Positions 36,879 to 47,595 of a stretch of 64,000 nt of DNA are shown in pieces (the first letter of the stretch is position 1; every line of letters starts with the position of its first letter). Under the pieces are notes generated by a model. The model did not search any database and was not told the origin of the DNA. It was given only the letters and a program-made list of their open reading frames with translations. A program made the translations under genes and the position numbers. Source of the stretch: Pseudoxanthomonas indica (GTDB lineage Bacteria; Pseudomonadota; Gammaproteobacteria; Xanthomonadales; Xanthomonadaceae); the NCBI RefSeq assembly GCF_900167565.1, contig NZ_FUZV01000002.1, positions 1,426,001 to 1,490,000 of the forward strand. Direction: 5' to 3'.

Positions 36879-39800
36879 TCAGCGCGACGTCGGCTCGCGA
36901 TGATGGGCCATGAACTCCTTCGACGGCTCGTCCATCTTGTCGCCCAGCATCCGTCGCACGGCGACAAAGAACACCGGAATCAACAGCAGGCCCAGGAACG
37001 TGGCGAACACCATGCCGCCGATCACGCCGGTACCGATGGCATGGCGTGCGTTGGCGCCGGCGCCGGTGGAGATGGCCATCGGCAGCACGCCCATGATGAA
37101 GGCAAACGAGGTCATCAGGATCGGACGGAAGCGCAGGCGCGCCGCCTCGATCACCGAATCGCGCAGGGTCTTGCCCTCGCGTCGCTGCTCGACCGCGAAC
37201 TCGACGATCAGGATCGCGTTCTTCGCTGCCAGGCCGATGATGGTGATCAGGCCGATCTTGAAGAAGATGTCGTTCGGCAGGCCGCGCAACAGGGCGAACA
37301 CAATCGCGCCCAGCACGCCCAACGGCACCACCAGCAACACCGAGACCGGAATCGACCAGCTCTCGTACAGCGCCGCCAGGCAGAGGAATACCACCACGAT
37401 CGACAGCACCAGCAGCAACGTGGCGGTATTGCCGGCCAGGATTTCCTGGTACGACATGCCGGTCCAGTCAAAGCCGAAGCCCTGCGGCAGATCCTGCTCG
37501 ACGATGTCTTCCATCGCCTTCATCGCTTCACCCGAGCTGCGGCCGGGGGCCTGCGAACCGACGATGTTGACGGCCGCATAGCCGTTGTAGCGGGTCAGTG
37601 ACGGCGAGTTGGTTTCCCACTCGGCCTTGACCACGTTGCTCAGCGGAATCATCGCGCCGTTCTGCAGGCTGCTGGGGGTGTAGAAGTTGTCCAGCGAATC
37701 CGGCCCGGTGCGATACGGCGCATCGGCCTGCATCGACACGCGCTTGATGCGGCCTTCGTAGAAGAAGTCGTTGACGTAGACCGGCGCCAGCATCAGGCCG
37801 ATGGCGTTGTAGATGTCGTTGAGCTGCAGGCCCATCGCCTGCGCCTGCACGCGATCCACGGTCAGCTTGAGCTGCGGTGCATCTTCCAGGCCATTCGGGC
37901 GCACGCCGGTCAGCAGATCCTGCTTCGCGGCCGCCTTGCCCAGCAGGATGTTGCGCGCCTGGGTCAGGGCTTCCTGGCCCTGGCCGGTGCGGTCCTGCAG
38001 GTACATGTCGAAACCGCCGAACTGGCCAAGGCCATTCACCGTGGGCAGGTTGACCACGAAGATGCCGGCTTCCTTGATGCCGAACAGCGCACCGTTGGCC
38101 TGCTGGATGAAGGTGGCCGCATCGATGTCGCGGTCGCCCCAGTCCTTGAGCTTGATGAAGGCCATGCCGACGTTTTCGCCCTGGCCGACGAAGCTGAAGC
38201 CGGTGACCTGCATCATGCCCTCGAAGCCTTCCATCTTCTCCAGCACGCTGCGCACCTGGGTGAACACCTTGTCGGTGCGCGCCATCGAGGCGCCGGGCGG
38301 CAACTGCACGATCGCCAGTGCATAGCCCTGGTCTTCTTCGGGCAGGAAGCTGCCGGGCATGCGGGTGAACAGGAAGCCGCACAACAGCGCCAGGCCGGCG
38401 AAGGCGATCATCCAGCGCGGTGCATGCTTGACCGCGCTGCCGATATGGCCGACGTAGGTGTGCTGGACCTTGTCGTAGTACTTGTTGAAGGTGCGGAAGA
38501 TGAAGTTGGACTTGTGGTGTTCGGTGGGCTTGAGCAGGGTCGCGCACAGCGCCGGGGTGAAGCCCAGTGCCAGGAACGCCGAGAACATCATCGCAATGGC
38601 GATCGTCAGGGCGAACTGCTTGTAGATTTCACCGGCCGAACCGCCTTGCAGCGCCGAGGGGATGAACACCGCCGACAGCACCACGGTGATCGCGATCACC
38701 GCGCCGGTGATCTGGTCCATCGCCTTGCGCGTGGCTTCCTTGGGCGGCAAGCCTTCCTCGGTCATGATGCGTTCGACGTTCTCGATCACCACGATCGCGT
38801 CATCGACCACGATGCCGATCGCCAGCACCATGCCGAACAGGGTCAGCTGGTTGATGGTGAAGCCGATGACCGTCATGCCCAGGAACGTACCCAGCAGGGC
38901 GACCGGGATGACCAGGGTGGGGATGATCGTCGCGCGCAGGTTCTGCAGGAAGATCAGCATCACCAGGAACACCAGCACCACGGCTTCGAACAGGGTCTTG
39001 ACCACTTCCTCGATCGAGATGCGCACGAACGAGGTGCTGTCATACGGCGAGAACCAGGTCACGCCCTGCGGAAAGCTCGGCTGCAGTTCGTCCATCTTGG
39101 CGCGGATGGCGCCGGCCACGTTCAATGCATTGGCGCCGGGCAGCAGCATGACCGCGAAGCCGCCGGTGGGCGCGCCGTTCCACTGCGTGTCAAAGCCGTA
39201 GCTGGTGGCGCCGATGCCGACGCGGGCGACGTCCTTCAGGCGCACGGTGGTGCCGTCGGCGTCAGCGCGCAGGATGATGTTCTCGAACTGATCCGGGGCG
39301 GTGAAGCGGCCTTCGGTGGTGACCGTGGCGGTGAAGCCCTGGCCTTCCGGCGCGGGGTCGGCGCCGATCGAACCGGCGGCGAACTGCACGTTCTGGCCGC
39401 GGATCGCGTTCAGCACTTCAGTGGTGGACAGGCCATACCCCTGCAGCTTGTTCGGGTCCATCCAGATACGCATGGCGTATTCGCTACCGAACTGCTGGGT
39501 GTTGCCGACGCCGGGGATACGCGCGATCTGATCGAGCACGCGCGAGCCGATGATGTCGTTGAGCTGGTTGCGGTCCACCGAGGGATTGGTCGAACGCAAC
39601 GCCGCCACCATCAGGAAGCCGGCGTTGGCCTTGGCCACCACCACGCCCTGCTGCACCACTTCGGTGGGCAGGCGTGGTTGCGCCAGCGCCACCTTGTTCT
39701 GCACCTGGACCTGGGCGATATCGGGATCGGTGCCGGTCTGGAAGGTCAGGGTGATGCTGGCGCCGCCGTTGGAGTTGGACGACGAACTGAAATACAGCAG

Positions 39801-40022
39801 GTTGTCGATACCGGTGAGCTGCTGCTCGATGACCTGGGTCACCGCCTGCTCGGTGGTCTCGGCGCTGGCGCCGGGGTAGGTCGCGTTGACCACCACCTGC
39901 GGCGGCGCGATGTTGGGATACGACTCGACGCCCAGGCCGAAGATCGCGATCACGCCGCCAAGCGAGATCAGGATCGCCACCACCCAGGCAAAGATGGGTT
40001 TGTCGATGAAGAATTTAGGCAT
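36879..40022 (-). CDS. RND multidrug efflux permease (HAE1 family, AcrB/MexB type)
   Basis: Inner-membrane proton-driven pump of 1047 residues that would work as a trimer with a periplasmic adaptor and an outer-membrane channel. The N-terminus MPKFFIDKPIFAWVVAILIS is typical of HAE1 pumps. The proton-relay aspartates fall at Asp407-Asp408 (GIVVDDAIVVIENVER), the same numbers as in AcrB. The second half carries LVVPLGVLGAIVFALLRGL and IGLITIIGLAAKNAILIVEFA. The start is 12 bases after the adaptor stop. Substrates cannot be assigned from sequence. No outer-membrane channel gene is adjacent, so a TolC/OprM-like partner must be encoded elsewhere. Confidence 0.95.
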   Translation of the reverse strand: MPKFFIDKPIFAWVVAILISLGGVIAIFGLGVESYPNIAPPQVVVNATYPGASAETTEQAVTQVIEQQLTGIDNLLYFSSSSNSNGGASITLTFQTGTDPDIAQVQVQNKVALAQPRLPTEVVQQGVVVAKANAGFLMVAALRSTNPSVDRNQLNDIIGSRVLDQIARIPGVGNTQQFGSEYAMRIWMDPNKLQGYGLSTTEVLNAIRGQNVQFAAGSIGADPAPEGQGFTATVTTEGRFTAPDQFENIILRADADGTTVRLKDVARVGIGATSYGFDTQWNGAPTGGFAVMLLPGANALNVAGAIRAKMDELQPSFPQGVTWFSPYDSTSFVRISIEEVVKTLFEAVVLVFLVMLIFLQNLRATIIPTLVIPVALLGTFLGMTVIGFTINQLTLFGMVLAIGIVVDDAIVVIENVERIMTEEGLPPKEATRKAMDQITGAVIAITVVLSAVFIPSALQGGSAGEIYKQFALTIAIAMMFSAFLALGFTPALCATLLKPTEHHKSNFIFRTFNKYYDKVQHTYVGHIGSAVKHAPRWMIAFAGLALLCGFLFTRMPGSFLPEEDQGYALAIVQLPPGASMARTDKVFTQVRSVLEKMEGFEGMMQVTGFSFVGQGENVGMAFIKLKDWGDRDIDAATFIQQANGALFGIKEAGIFVVNLPTVNGLGQFGGFDMYLQDRTGQGQEALTQARNILLGKAAAKQDLLTGVRPNGLEDAPQLKLTVDRVQAQAMGLQLNDIYNAIGLMLAPVYVNDFFYEGRIKRVSMQADAPYRTGPDSLDNFYTPSSLQNGAMIPLSNVVKAEWETNSPSLTRYNGYAAVNIVGSQAPGRSSGEAMKAMEDIVEQDLPQGFGFDWTGMSYQEILAGNTATLLLVLSIVVVFLCLAALYESWSIPVSVLLVVPLGVLGAIVFALLRGLPNDIFFKIGLITIIGLAAKNAILIVEFAVEQRREGKTLRDSVIEAARLRFRPILMTSFAFIMGVLPMAISTGAGANARHAIGTGVIGGMVFATFLGLLLIPVFFVAVRRMLGDKMDEPSKEFMAHHREPTSR

Positions 40023-40034
40023 GGGGGTAAATCC

Positions 40035-41192
40035 TTACTTGGCGGCGGCGGGCTGGCCGCCGGCTGGTGCGGCCGGCTTCCAAGGCGTGGCCTTGGCCTG
40101 CGCGCCGTCCTGGACCTTCTGCACGCCCGAGACGATCACCTGATCATTGGCGGCCAGGCCGGAGGGCACCACCCACTTGCCATCGCGCGGGCTTTCGACG
40201 GTGATGTTCTTGCGCACCACCTTGCCGTCGGCGCCGACCACGAACACATAGGCGCTGGCGGCGTCACGCAGCACGGCGTCCTGCGGAATCAGGAACGCGT
40301 TCTTGCGCTCGCCCAGCGTCGCCTTGAGGGTGACGAACATGCCCGGCAGCAGCGCCGATTTCGGATTGGGGATGCGCGCACGCAGCTGGATGGCGCCGGT
40401 GGCCGGATCGGCGACCGCGCCGGAGAAATCCAGCGTGCCTTCCTCTTCGTACACGCTGCCATCGGTCAGCACCACCTGCACCTTGGCATTGCCGGTGCCG
40501 GTCAGTTCAACACCGCCCTTGCTGGCGGCCGAGCGCAGCGCTTCGATCTCCGACACGCTCAGGGAGAAGTTGACGTACAGCGGATCCAGTTGATCCACCG
40601 TGGTCAGCAGGGTGGTATCGCCCTGGCCGACCAGCGCGCCTTCGGTGACCTGCTGCTTGCCGGCGCGGCCGGAGATCGGCGCGGTGACCTTGGTGTAACC
40701 CAGGTTGATGCGCGCACTGTCGACGCTGGCGCGTGCCTGCTGCACGGCCGCGGCGGCACTGCGTTCGGCGGCCTGCGCATTGTCCAGGTCCGACTTCGAC
40801 ACATAGTTCTGCGGCGCCAACTGGCGTGCGCGATCGGCCGAGACCTTGGCGTTGGCGTAGGTGGCCTGGGCCGAGGCGAGGTTGGCCTGGGCTGCACTGA
40901 GCGAGGCCTGCAGCGGCGCCGGATCGATCAGGAACAGCACCTGGCCTTCCTTCACGTCGGTGCCTTCCTGGTAGACGCGTTTGAGCAGCACGCCGGGCAC
41001 GCGCGCGCGCACATCCGAGCTGCGGAACGGCGACAGGCGACCGACCAGATCGCGGGTCAGCGGCACCGACTGCGGGGTGGCCTTGATCACGCCGACTTCA
41101 GGCGTGGGCATCTGCATCTGCTCTTCTTTCTTGCAGGCGGCCAGCGCCAGCGTGATGGCGCAGAGGAGGGCGACGGAACGGGGGGCGGTCAT
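40035..41192 (-). CDS. RND efflux periplasmic adaptor lipoprotein (AcrA/MexA type)
   Basis: Membrane-fusion protein that bridges the RND pump and the outer-membrane channel. The signal peptide carries a lipobox LAAC with Cys20, so it should be anchored in the inner membrane. Domain order follows the family: barrel-sandwich hybrid half (ARVPGVLLKRVYQEGTDV), long coiled-coil hairpin (about 95-165, Ala/Gln rich), second lipoyl half (APISGRAGKQQVTEGALVGQ), beta-barrel and membrane-proximal domains. GGAG-type Shine-Dalgarno bases (CGGAGC) precede the ATG at about 8 bases. It is first in line after the regulator and co-directional with the pump. Confidence 0.94.
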   Translation of the reverse strand: MTAPRSVALLCAITLALAACKKEEQMQMPTPEVGVIKATPQSVPLTRDLVGRLSPFRSSDVRARVPGVLLKRVYQEGTDVKEGQVLFLIDPAPLQASLSAAQANLASAQATYANAKVSADRARQLAPQNYVSKSDLDNAQAAERSAAAAVQQARASVDSARINLGYTKVTAPISGRAGKQQVTEGALVGQGDTTLLTTVDQLDPLYVNFSLSVSEIEALRSAASKGGVELTGTGNAKVQVVLTDGSVYEEEGTLDFSGAVADPATGAIQLRARIPNPKSALLPGMFVTLKATLGERKNAFLIPQDAVLRDAASAYVFVVGADGKVVRKNITVESPRDGKWVVPSGLAANDQVIVSGVQKVQDGAQAKATPWKPAAPAGGQPAAAK

Positions 41193-41253
41193 CGTGGAGC
41201 TCCGGGTCAGAATTGAATGCGTTGGGTCTGGGTGCTTTTTTTCGAAAGCTTTC

Positions 41254-41886
41254 TTATGGGGAAGCCGCGGCGCCGGTGGACTCGGCGGAGAACGCGCGGA
41301 GGAACGTATCAGTGGCGAAGCCAGCCCAACGGCGGCGGGCCATCACGCTTTGCCGATGCGGAACGGCAAAGCGCTGTCGTTCAAAATCCAGGCCGACGAT
41401 CATGCTCAACAGCAATTCGGCGGCCAAGTGCGGATCGTCATGACGTAGTTGTCCGCGTTGCATGGCGGCGGCCAACCAGGTGGCTAGCCGTTGCACCAGT
41501 GCGTCACAACCATCTCGGTACAGCGCTTGCGCTTCTTCGGGAAACTGGTGGGCTTCGGCAGTCAGCAGTTGACTGGTGGCAACGACCGAAGGATCGCACA
41601 GGTGGGCCAGGTGCTCCATCGCGAAGGCGATCAGCGTACCGCGCAAGTCGTCGCCGGGCTCGTCCAGGCGCACCGTCGCCAGGTCGAGGTTCTCGTCGAT
41701 GACGCTGCGGAGCAGCGCCTGCTTGCTGCCAAACTGCGCGTAGAGCGTCTGTTTGGAGCAGCCGGCGCGGGCGGCCACGGCCTCCATGCTGATCCGGAAG
41801 CCCTGTTCTGACATGAGTTCCCTCACGGCAGCGTGGACGCGTTGTCGCCGCTGGATGGCGGCGAAAGAGGGCAGGAAGGAAGGCAT
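41254..41886 (-). CDS. TetR/AcrR-family transcriptional regulator
   Basis: Probable local repressor of the efflux operon. The N-terminal helix-turn-helix spans about residues 17-62 (ISMEAVAARAGCSKQTLYAQFGSKQALL). The C-terminal ligand-binding part resembles the AefR-like class. It lies immediately upstream of the adaptor and pump on the same strand (61-base gap), an arrangement in which one promoter could serve all three and the repressor would control its own synthesis. Its ligand is unknown. Confidence 0.9.
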   Translation of the reverse strand: MPSFLPSFAAIQRRQRVHAAVRELMSEQGFRISMEAVAARAGCSKQTLYAQFGSKQALLRSVIDENLDLATVRLDEPGDDLRGTLIAFAMEHLAHLCDPSVVATSQLLTAEAHQFPEEAQALYRDGCDALVQRLATWLAAAMQRGQLRHDDPHLAAELLLSMIVGLDFERQRFAVPHRQSVMARRRWAGFATDTFLRAFSAESTGAAASP

Positions 41887-41892
41887 GCGGAT

Positions 41893-41924
41893 TGGACTAT
41901 ACCGTCCAGTTTAGTTTGTGAGAA
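41893..41924 (-). promoter_or_regulatory. Putative promoter and operator of the tetR-efflux unit
   Basis: On the minus strand TTCTCA, 17 bases, then TATAGT make a plausible promoter. The inverted repeat TGGAC-N6-GTCCA (41893-41908) covers the -10, as expected for a TetR-type operator. The -10 ends only 9 bases before the ATG, so the transcript would have almost no leader. Confidence 0.5.
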
Positions 41925-42353
41925 GTCTTGCGTTGCCCGCTTATCTGTGGACAAAGCCAGGCGCACCGGGCCTGCGTGGCCTGCGGATGGGGGGCCGAGG
42001 GCAGTGTCCCGGCCCGGTATGGCAGTCGTACGACGATCAGTCCGGACGTGGTGATTCCGCGATGGCGATCACGGCCGACCGGACCGGCCGGCGCAGTGGC
42101 GCACCGGCGGCGAACCCATTGGCTCCTTCGTCCGCGAATTTTTTTGCAGGCGGGCGGCTCGTCGAAACGCGCGTCCGGATCACCCGCTTCGTCGTAGCGA
42201 CGACCACGCCACATCACTCCGTGCGGAAAACAGACATGCCACCCCCGTTGGCCCGCTTGTGGCCCGCGGATTTTTGCCGCCACGCAACAAAGGGGTCATC
42301 ACTTGCGGCGATACAATGACCATTCGATTACCAATCGTTGAGTCCCAAACCGA
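41925..42353. other. Intergenic region upstream of glutamate dehydrogenase
   Basis: About 430 bases with no supported gene between divergent transcription units. Near the right end TACAAT (42312-42317), 36 bases before the ATG, could be the -10 of the dehydrogenase gene; no good -35 is apparent. I see no significant repeat here. Confidence 0.5.
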
Positions 42354-45300
42354 ATGAACGCTGTGCGCAGTTCGAAGAAAGCCCGCAAATCGTCGACCCC
42401 GGCCAAGTCCACCCCGCCCGCCAAGAAGGCGGTGAAGAAGGTGGTTGCCAAGAAGACGACGACCTCACCGGCGGTCAAGCCGGCGACCAGCAAAAGGGCG
42501 CCTGCGCGCAAGGTGACGGTCCGACCGGTGGCAGTGGCGGCCAAGCGGGCCGCGGGTGGCCTGGCCAAGCGCGCGGCGGCGGGCTTCAGCCTGCAACCGA
42601 TCTTCGCGGCCATCCGCAAGCGGGTGGCGGTGGCCCGCCAGGATGAGGCGCAGACCTTTGCCGAAGCGTTCTACAAGCGCATGGAAGCCGACGAGTATCC
42701 CAACCATGGTCCGGCCGCGTGGGCCGCACTGGCGGTGGACATGCTGGACTTCGCGCGCCAGCGCAAGCCGGGCACGGCCAACGTGCGCGTGTTCAACGCC
42801 ACCGCCCAGGCCAATGGCTGGGATTCGCCGCACACCGTGTTGCAGATCATCAACGACGACATGCCGTTCCTGGTCGACTCGGTCAGCATGACCCTGGCCG
42901 ACATGGGCGTGGGCGTGCATGTGCTGGGCCACCCGCTGGTGCGCTTCACCCGTGACAAGTCGGGCAAGGTCACCTCGGTGGGCGAGGGCAAGGCCGAATC
43001 GCTGATGGTGCTGGAAATTGACCGCCAGCAAGCCGACGACATGCCGCGCATCGAAGCGCGCATCCGCGGCGTGCTGGAAGAAGTGCGCGGCAGCGTGCGC
43101 GACTGGTCGCCGATGCGCGAGAAGATGCTGGCCGTGGCCGATGACCTGGCCACCCGCCGCCTGCCGATCAGCGATGCCGGCCGCCGCGAGGCGCAGGAAT
43201 TCCTGCGCTGGGCTGCCAATGATCACTTCACCTTCTTCGGCTACCGCGAGTACCGGGTGGAGAAGGGCGATGGCGAAGGCATCCTGCGCGCCGTGGAAGG
43301 CAGCGGCATGGGCCTGTTGCGGGCCAAGGACACCACCACCCCGCGCAACGTCAAGAGCCTGGCCGCGCACTACATGCCGCAGTCCGGTTCGGTCGACGCG
43401 CTGATCCTGACCAAGACCAACCGCCGCTCCAACATCCATCGCCCGGGCAACATGGACTACATCGGCGTGCTCGAATTCGACGCCAAGGGCGTGCCGATCG
43501 CCGAGCAGCGCTTCATTGGCCTGTACACCTCCAGCGCCTACAACCGCCGCCCGTGGGAAATCCCGGTGGTGCGCGAGCGCCACGAATTCGTGATGCGCCA
43601 GTCCGGCCTGTCGCCGAGTAGCCACAGCGGCAAGGCGCTGCGGCATATCCTGGAAACGCTGCCGCGCGAAGAGCTGTTCCAGTCCAACGAGGAAGAGCTC
43701 AACCGCACCGCGATGGGCATCCTCGGCCTGCAGGAGCGCGTGCGCAGCAAGCTGTTCCTGCGCCGCGACCGCTACGGCCGCTTCTTCTCGGCGCTGGTGT
43801 ACATTCCGCGTGATCGCTTCAACACCGACGTGCGCCTGCGCATCGAAGCCCTGCTCAAGCAGGCGCTGCATGGCGAGTACGTGGACACCAACGTGCAGTT
43901 GGGCGAATCGCCGCTGGCGCAGCTGCACGTCACCATCCGGCCCAAGGCCGGCGAACAGGTCGACGTGGATACCGCGGCGCTGGAAGCCGACATCGCCCAC
44001 CTGCTGCGCAACTGGCAGGACGATCTGCGCGAGACCCTGATCAGCCGCCATGGCGAAAGCCAGGGCCTGAAGCTGATGAACGAGTATGGCCGCGCCTTGC
44101 CGGCCGGCTACATCGAGACCGTGTCGCCGGAGTTCGCCGCCAACGACGTCGAACACCTGGCTGCGCTCACCGGCCCGGACGCATTGCGCCTGAGCCTGCA
44201 CCGTTCGCGCCGCCCGCGTGCCGGCGAAGGCCGCCTGCGCCTGAACCTGTATCGCCAGGGCAACGACATCCCGCTGTCCGACGCGCTGCCGCTGATGGAG
44301 AACATGGGCCTGCGGGTCATGTCCGAACATCCGTTCCGCCTGGATGCCGGCGCCACGCCGGTCTACATCCAGGAGTTCGAAGTGGAACCCGTCGGTGGCC
44401 CGGTCGAGACCGAGCGCCTGCACAGCGCCTTCGAGGAAGCCTTTGCCCGCGTCTGGCAGGGCGATGCCGAGAACGACGGCTTCAACCGGCTGGTGCTGGG
44501 CGCCAGCCTGGACTGGCGCCAGGTGGCCATGCTGCGCGGCTACTGCAAGTACCTGCAGCAGACCGGCGTGCCGTTCTCGCAGGCCTACGTGGAAGAAACG
44601 CTCAACCGTTATCCGCTGCTGGCGCGCCTGCTGGTGGAACTGTTCGAGGCGCGCTTCGATCCGCGTACCGGCAAGGAGAGCAAGGCCGAGATCCGCGCCG
44701 GCCAGGAACACTTCGCCGCCCAGCTGCGCGTGCTGGCGCAAGGCGACGAAACCGCCCTGGCGGCGCTGCGCCCGATGCTGGCCGCGCGCGAAGGCAAGCG
44801 CGAGGAGCAGATCGCCAGCACCCACAAGGCGCTGATCAAGCTGCTCGATCGCGTGTCCAGCCTGGACGAAGACCGCATCCTGCGCGGCTTCATGGGCGCG
44901 ATCGACGCCACCCTGCGCACCAGCTATTACCAGCTCGGTGCCAATGGCCAACCCACCCACACGATCAGCTTCAAGTTCGATTCGGCACGCGTGCCGGATC
45001 TGCCCAAGCCGCGTCCGTACCGCGAAATCTTCGTCTACGGCCCGCGCGTGGAAGGCGTGCACCTGCGATTCGGTCCGGTTGCCCGTGGCGGCCTGCGCTG
45101 GTCGGATCGTCGCGAAGACTTCCGTACCGAGGTGCTGGGCCTGGTCAAGGCGCAGATGGTCAAGAACACGGTGATCGTACCGGTCGGCGCCAAGGGCGGC
45201 TTCTTCGTCAAGCGTCCGCCGGTCGGGGGCGATCGCGATGCGCAGCTGGCCGAAGGCATCGCCTGCTACAAGATGTTCATCCAGGGCCTGCTGGACATCA

Positions 45301-47477
45301 CCGACAACATCGTCAACAACCGCATCGTCGCGCCGCTCGACGTGGTCCGCCACGATCAGGACGATCCGTACCTGGTGGTGGCCGCCGACAAGGGCACGGC
45401 CACGTTCTCGGACATCGCCAACGGCCTGGCCATCGCGCACAACTTCTGGATGGGCGACGCCTTCGCTTCCGGCGGTTCCGTCGGCTATGACCACAAGGGC
45501 ATGGGCATCACCGCGCGTGGCGCCTGGGAGTCGGTCAAGCGCCACTTCCGCGCGATGGGCCGCAATTCGCAGACCGAGGACTTCACCTGTGTGGGCATCG
45601 GCGACATGTCCGGTGACGTGTTCGGCAACGGCATGCTGCTGTCCGAGCACATCAAGCTGGTCGCGGCCTTCGATCACCGCCACATCTTCCTGGACCCGAC
45701 CCCGGATCCGGCGCGCAGCTTCATCGAGCGCCAACGCATGTTCACCGTGCCGCGTTCGAGTTGGGCCGACTACGATGCCAAGCTGATCTCCAAGGGCGGT
45801 GGCATCCATCCGCGCAGTGCCAAGTCGATCGAGATCACCCCGCAGGTGCGTGAGGTGCTGGATCTGCCGGAGAGCGTCAAGTCGATGTCGCCCAACGAGC
45901 TGATGAGCGCCATCCTGAAGTCGCCGGTGGATCTGTTGTGGAACGGCGGCATCGGCACCTACGTCAAGAGCAGTGCCGAATCCAATGCCGACGTCGGCGA
46001 TCGCGCCAACAACGGCCTGCGCGTGGATGGCCGTGACCTGCGCTGCAAGGTGGTGGGCGAGGGCGGCAACCTGGGCATGACCCAGCTGGGCCGCATCGAA
46101 GCCGGCCAACATGGCGTACTGCTCAACACCGATTTCATCGACAACTCCGCCGGCGTGGACACCTCTGATCACGAGGTCAACATCAAGATCCTGCTCAATG
46201 GCGTGGTCCAGTCGAAGAAGCTGCGGATGGAATCACGCAACAAGCTGCTCGCCGACATGACCAACGAAGTGGCGGACCTGGTCCTGTGGGACAACTACCG
46301 CCAGAACCAGGCCCTGAGCCTGATGGAGCGCATGAGCGTCTCGCGCCTGGGATCCAAGCAGCACTTCATCCAGACCCTGGAATCGCAGGGCCTGCTGGAT
46401 CGCCAGATCGAGTTCCTGCCGTCGGATACCGAACTGGCCGAGCGCAAGGCGCGCGGGCAGGGCCTGACCCGACCGGAGCTGGCGGTGTTGCTGTCGTACT
46501 CCAAGCTGGTGGTGTTCCAGCAGTTGCTGGACTCGGACATTCCGGAAGATCCGTACCTGTCCAAGGAACTGCAGCGCTACTTCCCCAAGCCGCTGCAGAA
46601 GAAGTATGCGGACGAAATGGAGAAGCACCGCCTGAAGCGCGAAATCATCGCCACCGCGGTGACCAACACCACCATCAACCGGATGGGCGCGACCTTCCTG
46701 CTGCGCATGCAGGAAGACACAGGCCGCAGCCCGGCCGAAGTGGCCAAGGCCTTCACCATCACCCGCGAGACCCTGGACGCGCGCCTGTTGTGGAACCAGA
46801 TCGACGCGCTGGATGGCAAGGTGCCCGAGTCGGTGCAGATCGATGCCCTGCAGGTGATCTGGTCGGTGCAGCGCACCTTCACCCGCTGGCTGCTGACCCG
46901 GCAGGGTCCGATTACGGCCATTGCCACGGCGGTGGAGCGCTACTACGAAGGCTTCAACGAGATCCGCGCCGCCGACGGCGTGCTGCCCGATTCGCTGCGT
47001 CCGGCCTACAACGCCAGCCTGCAGGAATGGCGCGCCAAGGGGCTGCCGGCCGGTCTGGCCGGCCAGATCGCGGCCCTGCCGTACCTGGAACCGTCCTGCG
47101 ACATCATCGAACTGGCGCGTTCGCGCAAGCTCAAGCCGGTGGAAGTGTCCAAGGTCCATTACCGCCTGGGCGAAGCCCTGCACCTGCCGTGGTTGCTGGA
47201 CCAGGTCGAGGCACTCAAGGTGGATGGCCGCTGGCATGCGGTGGCACGCGGCGTGCTGCGCGATGAACTGACCAACCACCAGCGCACCCTGACCAACCAG
47301 GTGCTGTCGATGCCGGGCGCCACCGCCGATGCCAAGGTCCAGGCTTGGCTGCAGCGCGACGACGCCGGACTGCGTTTCACCCTGGCGATGCTCAACGAGC
47401 TGGCCGCGCAGAAGACGCTGGACTATCCGACCGCGTCGGTGGCGGTGCAGCGCTTGGGTCAGTTGGCGCAGTCGTAA
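42354..47477 (+). CDS. NAD-specific glutamate dehydrogenase, large (GDH-180) type
   Basis: Oxidatively deaminates glutamate to 2-oxoglutarate, a catabolic enzyme of the ~1600-1700-residue bacterial class. Several regions are recognisable: N-terminal ACT-like regulatory segments ([24 protein letters not shown]), the HM-type middle segments, the catalytic domain with [34 protein letters not shown] and the lysine-containing [10 protein letters not shown], the Rossmann part around [22 protein letters not shown] and [16 protein letters not shown], and a helical C-terminal domain. The first ~85 residues are an unusual Lys/Ala/Pro/Thr-rich low-complexity extension before the family start at about [10 protein letters not shown]. 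It is a single gene with its own promoter region. Confidence 0.95.
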   Translation: MNAVRSSKKARKSSTPAKSTPPAKKAVKKVVAKKTTTSPAVKPATSKRAPARKVTVRPVAVAAKRAAGGLAKRAAAGFSLQPIFAAIRKRVAVARQDEAQTFAEAFYKRMEADEYPNHGPAAWAALAVDMLDFARQRKPGTANVRVFNATAQANGWDSPHTVLQIINDDMPFLVDSVSMTLADMGVGVHVLGHPLVRFTRDKSGKVTSVGEGKAESLMVLEIDRQQADDMPRIEARIRGVLEEVRGSVRDWSPMREKMLAVADDLATRRLPISDAGRREAQEFLRWAANDHFTFFGYREYRVEKGDGEGILRAVEGSGMGLLRAKDTTTPRNVKSLAAHYMPQSGSVDALILTKTNRRSNIHRPGNMDYIGVLEFDAKGVPIAEQRFIGLYTSSAYNRRPWEIPVVRERHEFVMRQSGLSPSSHSGKALRHILETLPREELFQSNEEELNRTAMGILGLQERVRSKLFLRRDRYGRFFSALVYIPRDRFNTDVRLRIEALLKQALHGEYVDTNVQLGESPLAQLHVTIRPKAGEQVDVDTAALEADIAHLLRNWQDDLRETLISRHGESQGLKLMNEYGRALPAGYIETVSPEFAANDVEHLAALTGPDALRLSLHRSRRPRAGEGRLRLNLYRQGNDIPLSDALPLMENMGLRVMSEHPFRLDAGATPVYIQEFEVEPVGGPVETERLHSAFEEAFARVWQGDAENDGFNRLVLGASLDWRQVAMLRGYCKYLQQTGVPFSQAYVEETLNRYPLLARLLVELFEARFDPRTGKESKAEIRAGQEHFAAQLRVLAQGDETALAALRPMLAAREGKREEQIASTHKALIKLLDRVSSLDEDRILRGFMGAIDATLRTSYYQLGANGQPTHTISFKFDSARVPDLPKPRPYREIFVYGPRVEGVHLRFGPVARGGLRWSDRREDFRTEVLGLVKAQMVKNTVIVPVGAKGGFFVKRPPVGGDRDAQLAEGIACYKMFIQGLLDITDNIVNNRIVAPLDVVRHDQDDPYLVVAADKGTATFSDIANGLAIAHNFWMGDAFASGGSVGYDHKGMGITARGAWESVKRHFRAMGRNSQTEDFTCVGIGDMSGDVFGNGMLLSEHIKLVAAFDHRHIFLDPTPDPARSFIERQRMFTVPRSSWADYDAKLISKGGGIHPRSAKSIEITPQVREVLDLPESVKSMSPNELMSAILKSPVDLLWNGGIGTYVKSSAESNADVGDRANNGLRVDGRDLRCKVVGEGGNLGMTQLGRIEAGQHGVLLNTDFIDNSAGVDTSDHEVNIKILLNGVVQSKKLRMESRNKLLADMTNEVADLVLWDNYRQNQALSLMERMSVSRLGSKQHFIQTLESQGLLDRQIEFLPSDTELAERKARGQGLTRPELAVLLSYSKLVVFQQLLDSDIPEDPYLSKELQRYFPKPLQKKYADEMEKHRLKREIIATAVTNTTINRMGATFLLRMQEDTGRSPAEVAKAFTITRETLDARLLWNQIDALDGKVPESVQIDALQVIWSVQRTFTRWLLTRQGPITAIATAVERYYEGFNEIRAADGVLPDSLRPAYNASLQEWRAKGLPAGLAGQIAALPYLEPSCDIIELARSRKLKPVEVSKVHYRLGEALHLPWLLDQVEALKVDGRWHAVARGVLRDELTNHQRTLTNQVLSMPGATADAKVQAWLQRDDAGLRFTLAMLNELAAQKTLDYPTASVAVQRLGQLAQS

Positions 47478-47484
47478 GTCCCGA

Positions 47485-47525
47485 GAACCCCTCTCCCTCC
47501 GGGAGAGGGGTTGGGGTGAGGGTTC
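47485..47525. repeat. Short palindromic intergenic repeat (CTCTCCC / GGGAGAG type)
   Basis: CCCCTCTCCC (47488-47497) and GGGAGAGGGG (47501-47510) form a perfect 10-bp stem with a 3-base loop. The outer GAACCC (47485-47490) can alternatively pair with GGGTTC (47520-47525). Sequences of this kind are common intergenic palindromes in high-GC proteobacteria. It lies just after the dehydrogenase stop and may also act as a transcript stabiliser. Confidence 0.7.
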
Positions 47526-47595
47526 CCGCGCACGCTGGGGAAGGGGCTGTCGTTTGAATGCTTTATCCTCTGGACTCGATTCCAGAGATCCACGG

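Noticed and set aside
38424..41216. 930-codon plus-strand frame across the RND pump and adaptor
   Set aside because: It is the complement of two well-supported efflux genes. No start signal or domain supports it.
41944..41955. TGTGGACAA resembling a DnaA box upstream of tetR
   Set aside because: A single imperfect match with no cluster, AT-rich unwinding region or dnaA/gidA context, so not an origin.
42465..46172. 1235-codon open frame antisense to glutamate dehydrogenase
   Set aside because: The plus-strand dehydrogenase covers it completely with recognisable motifs, and the antisense product shows only compositional bias.
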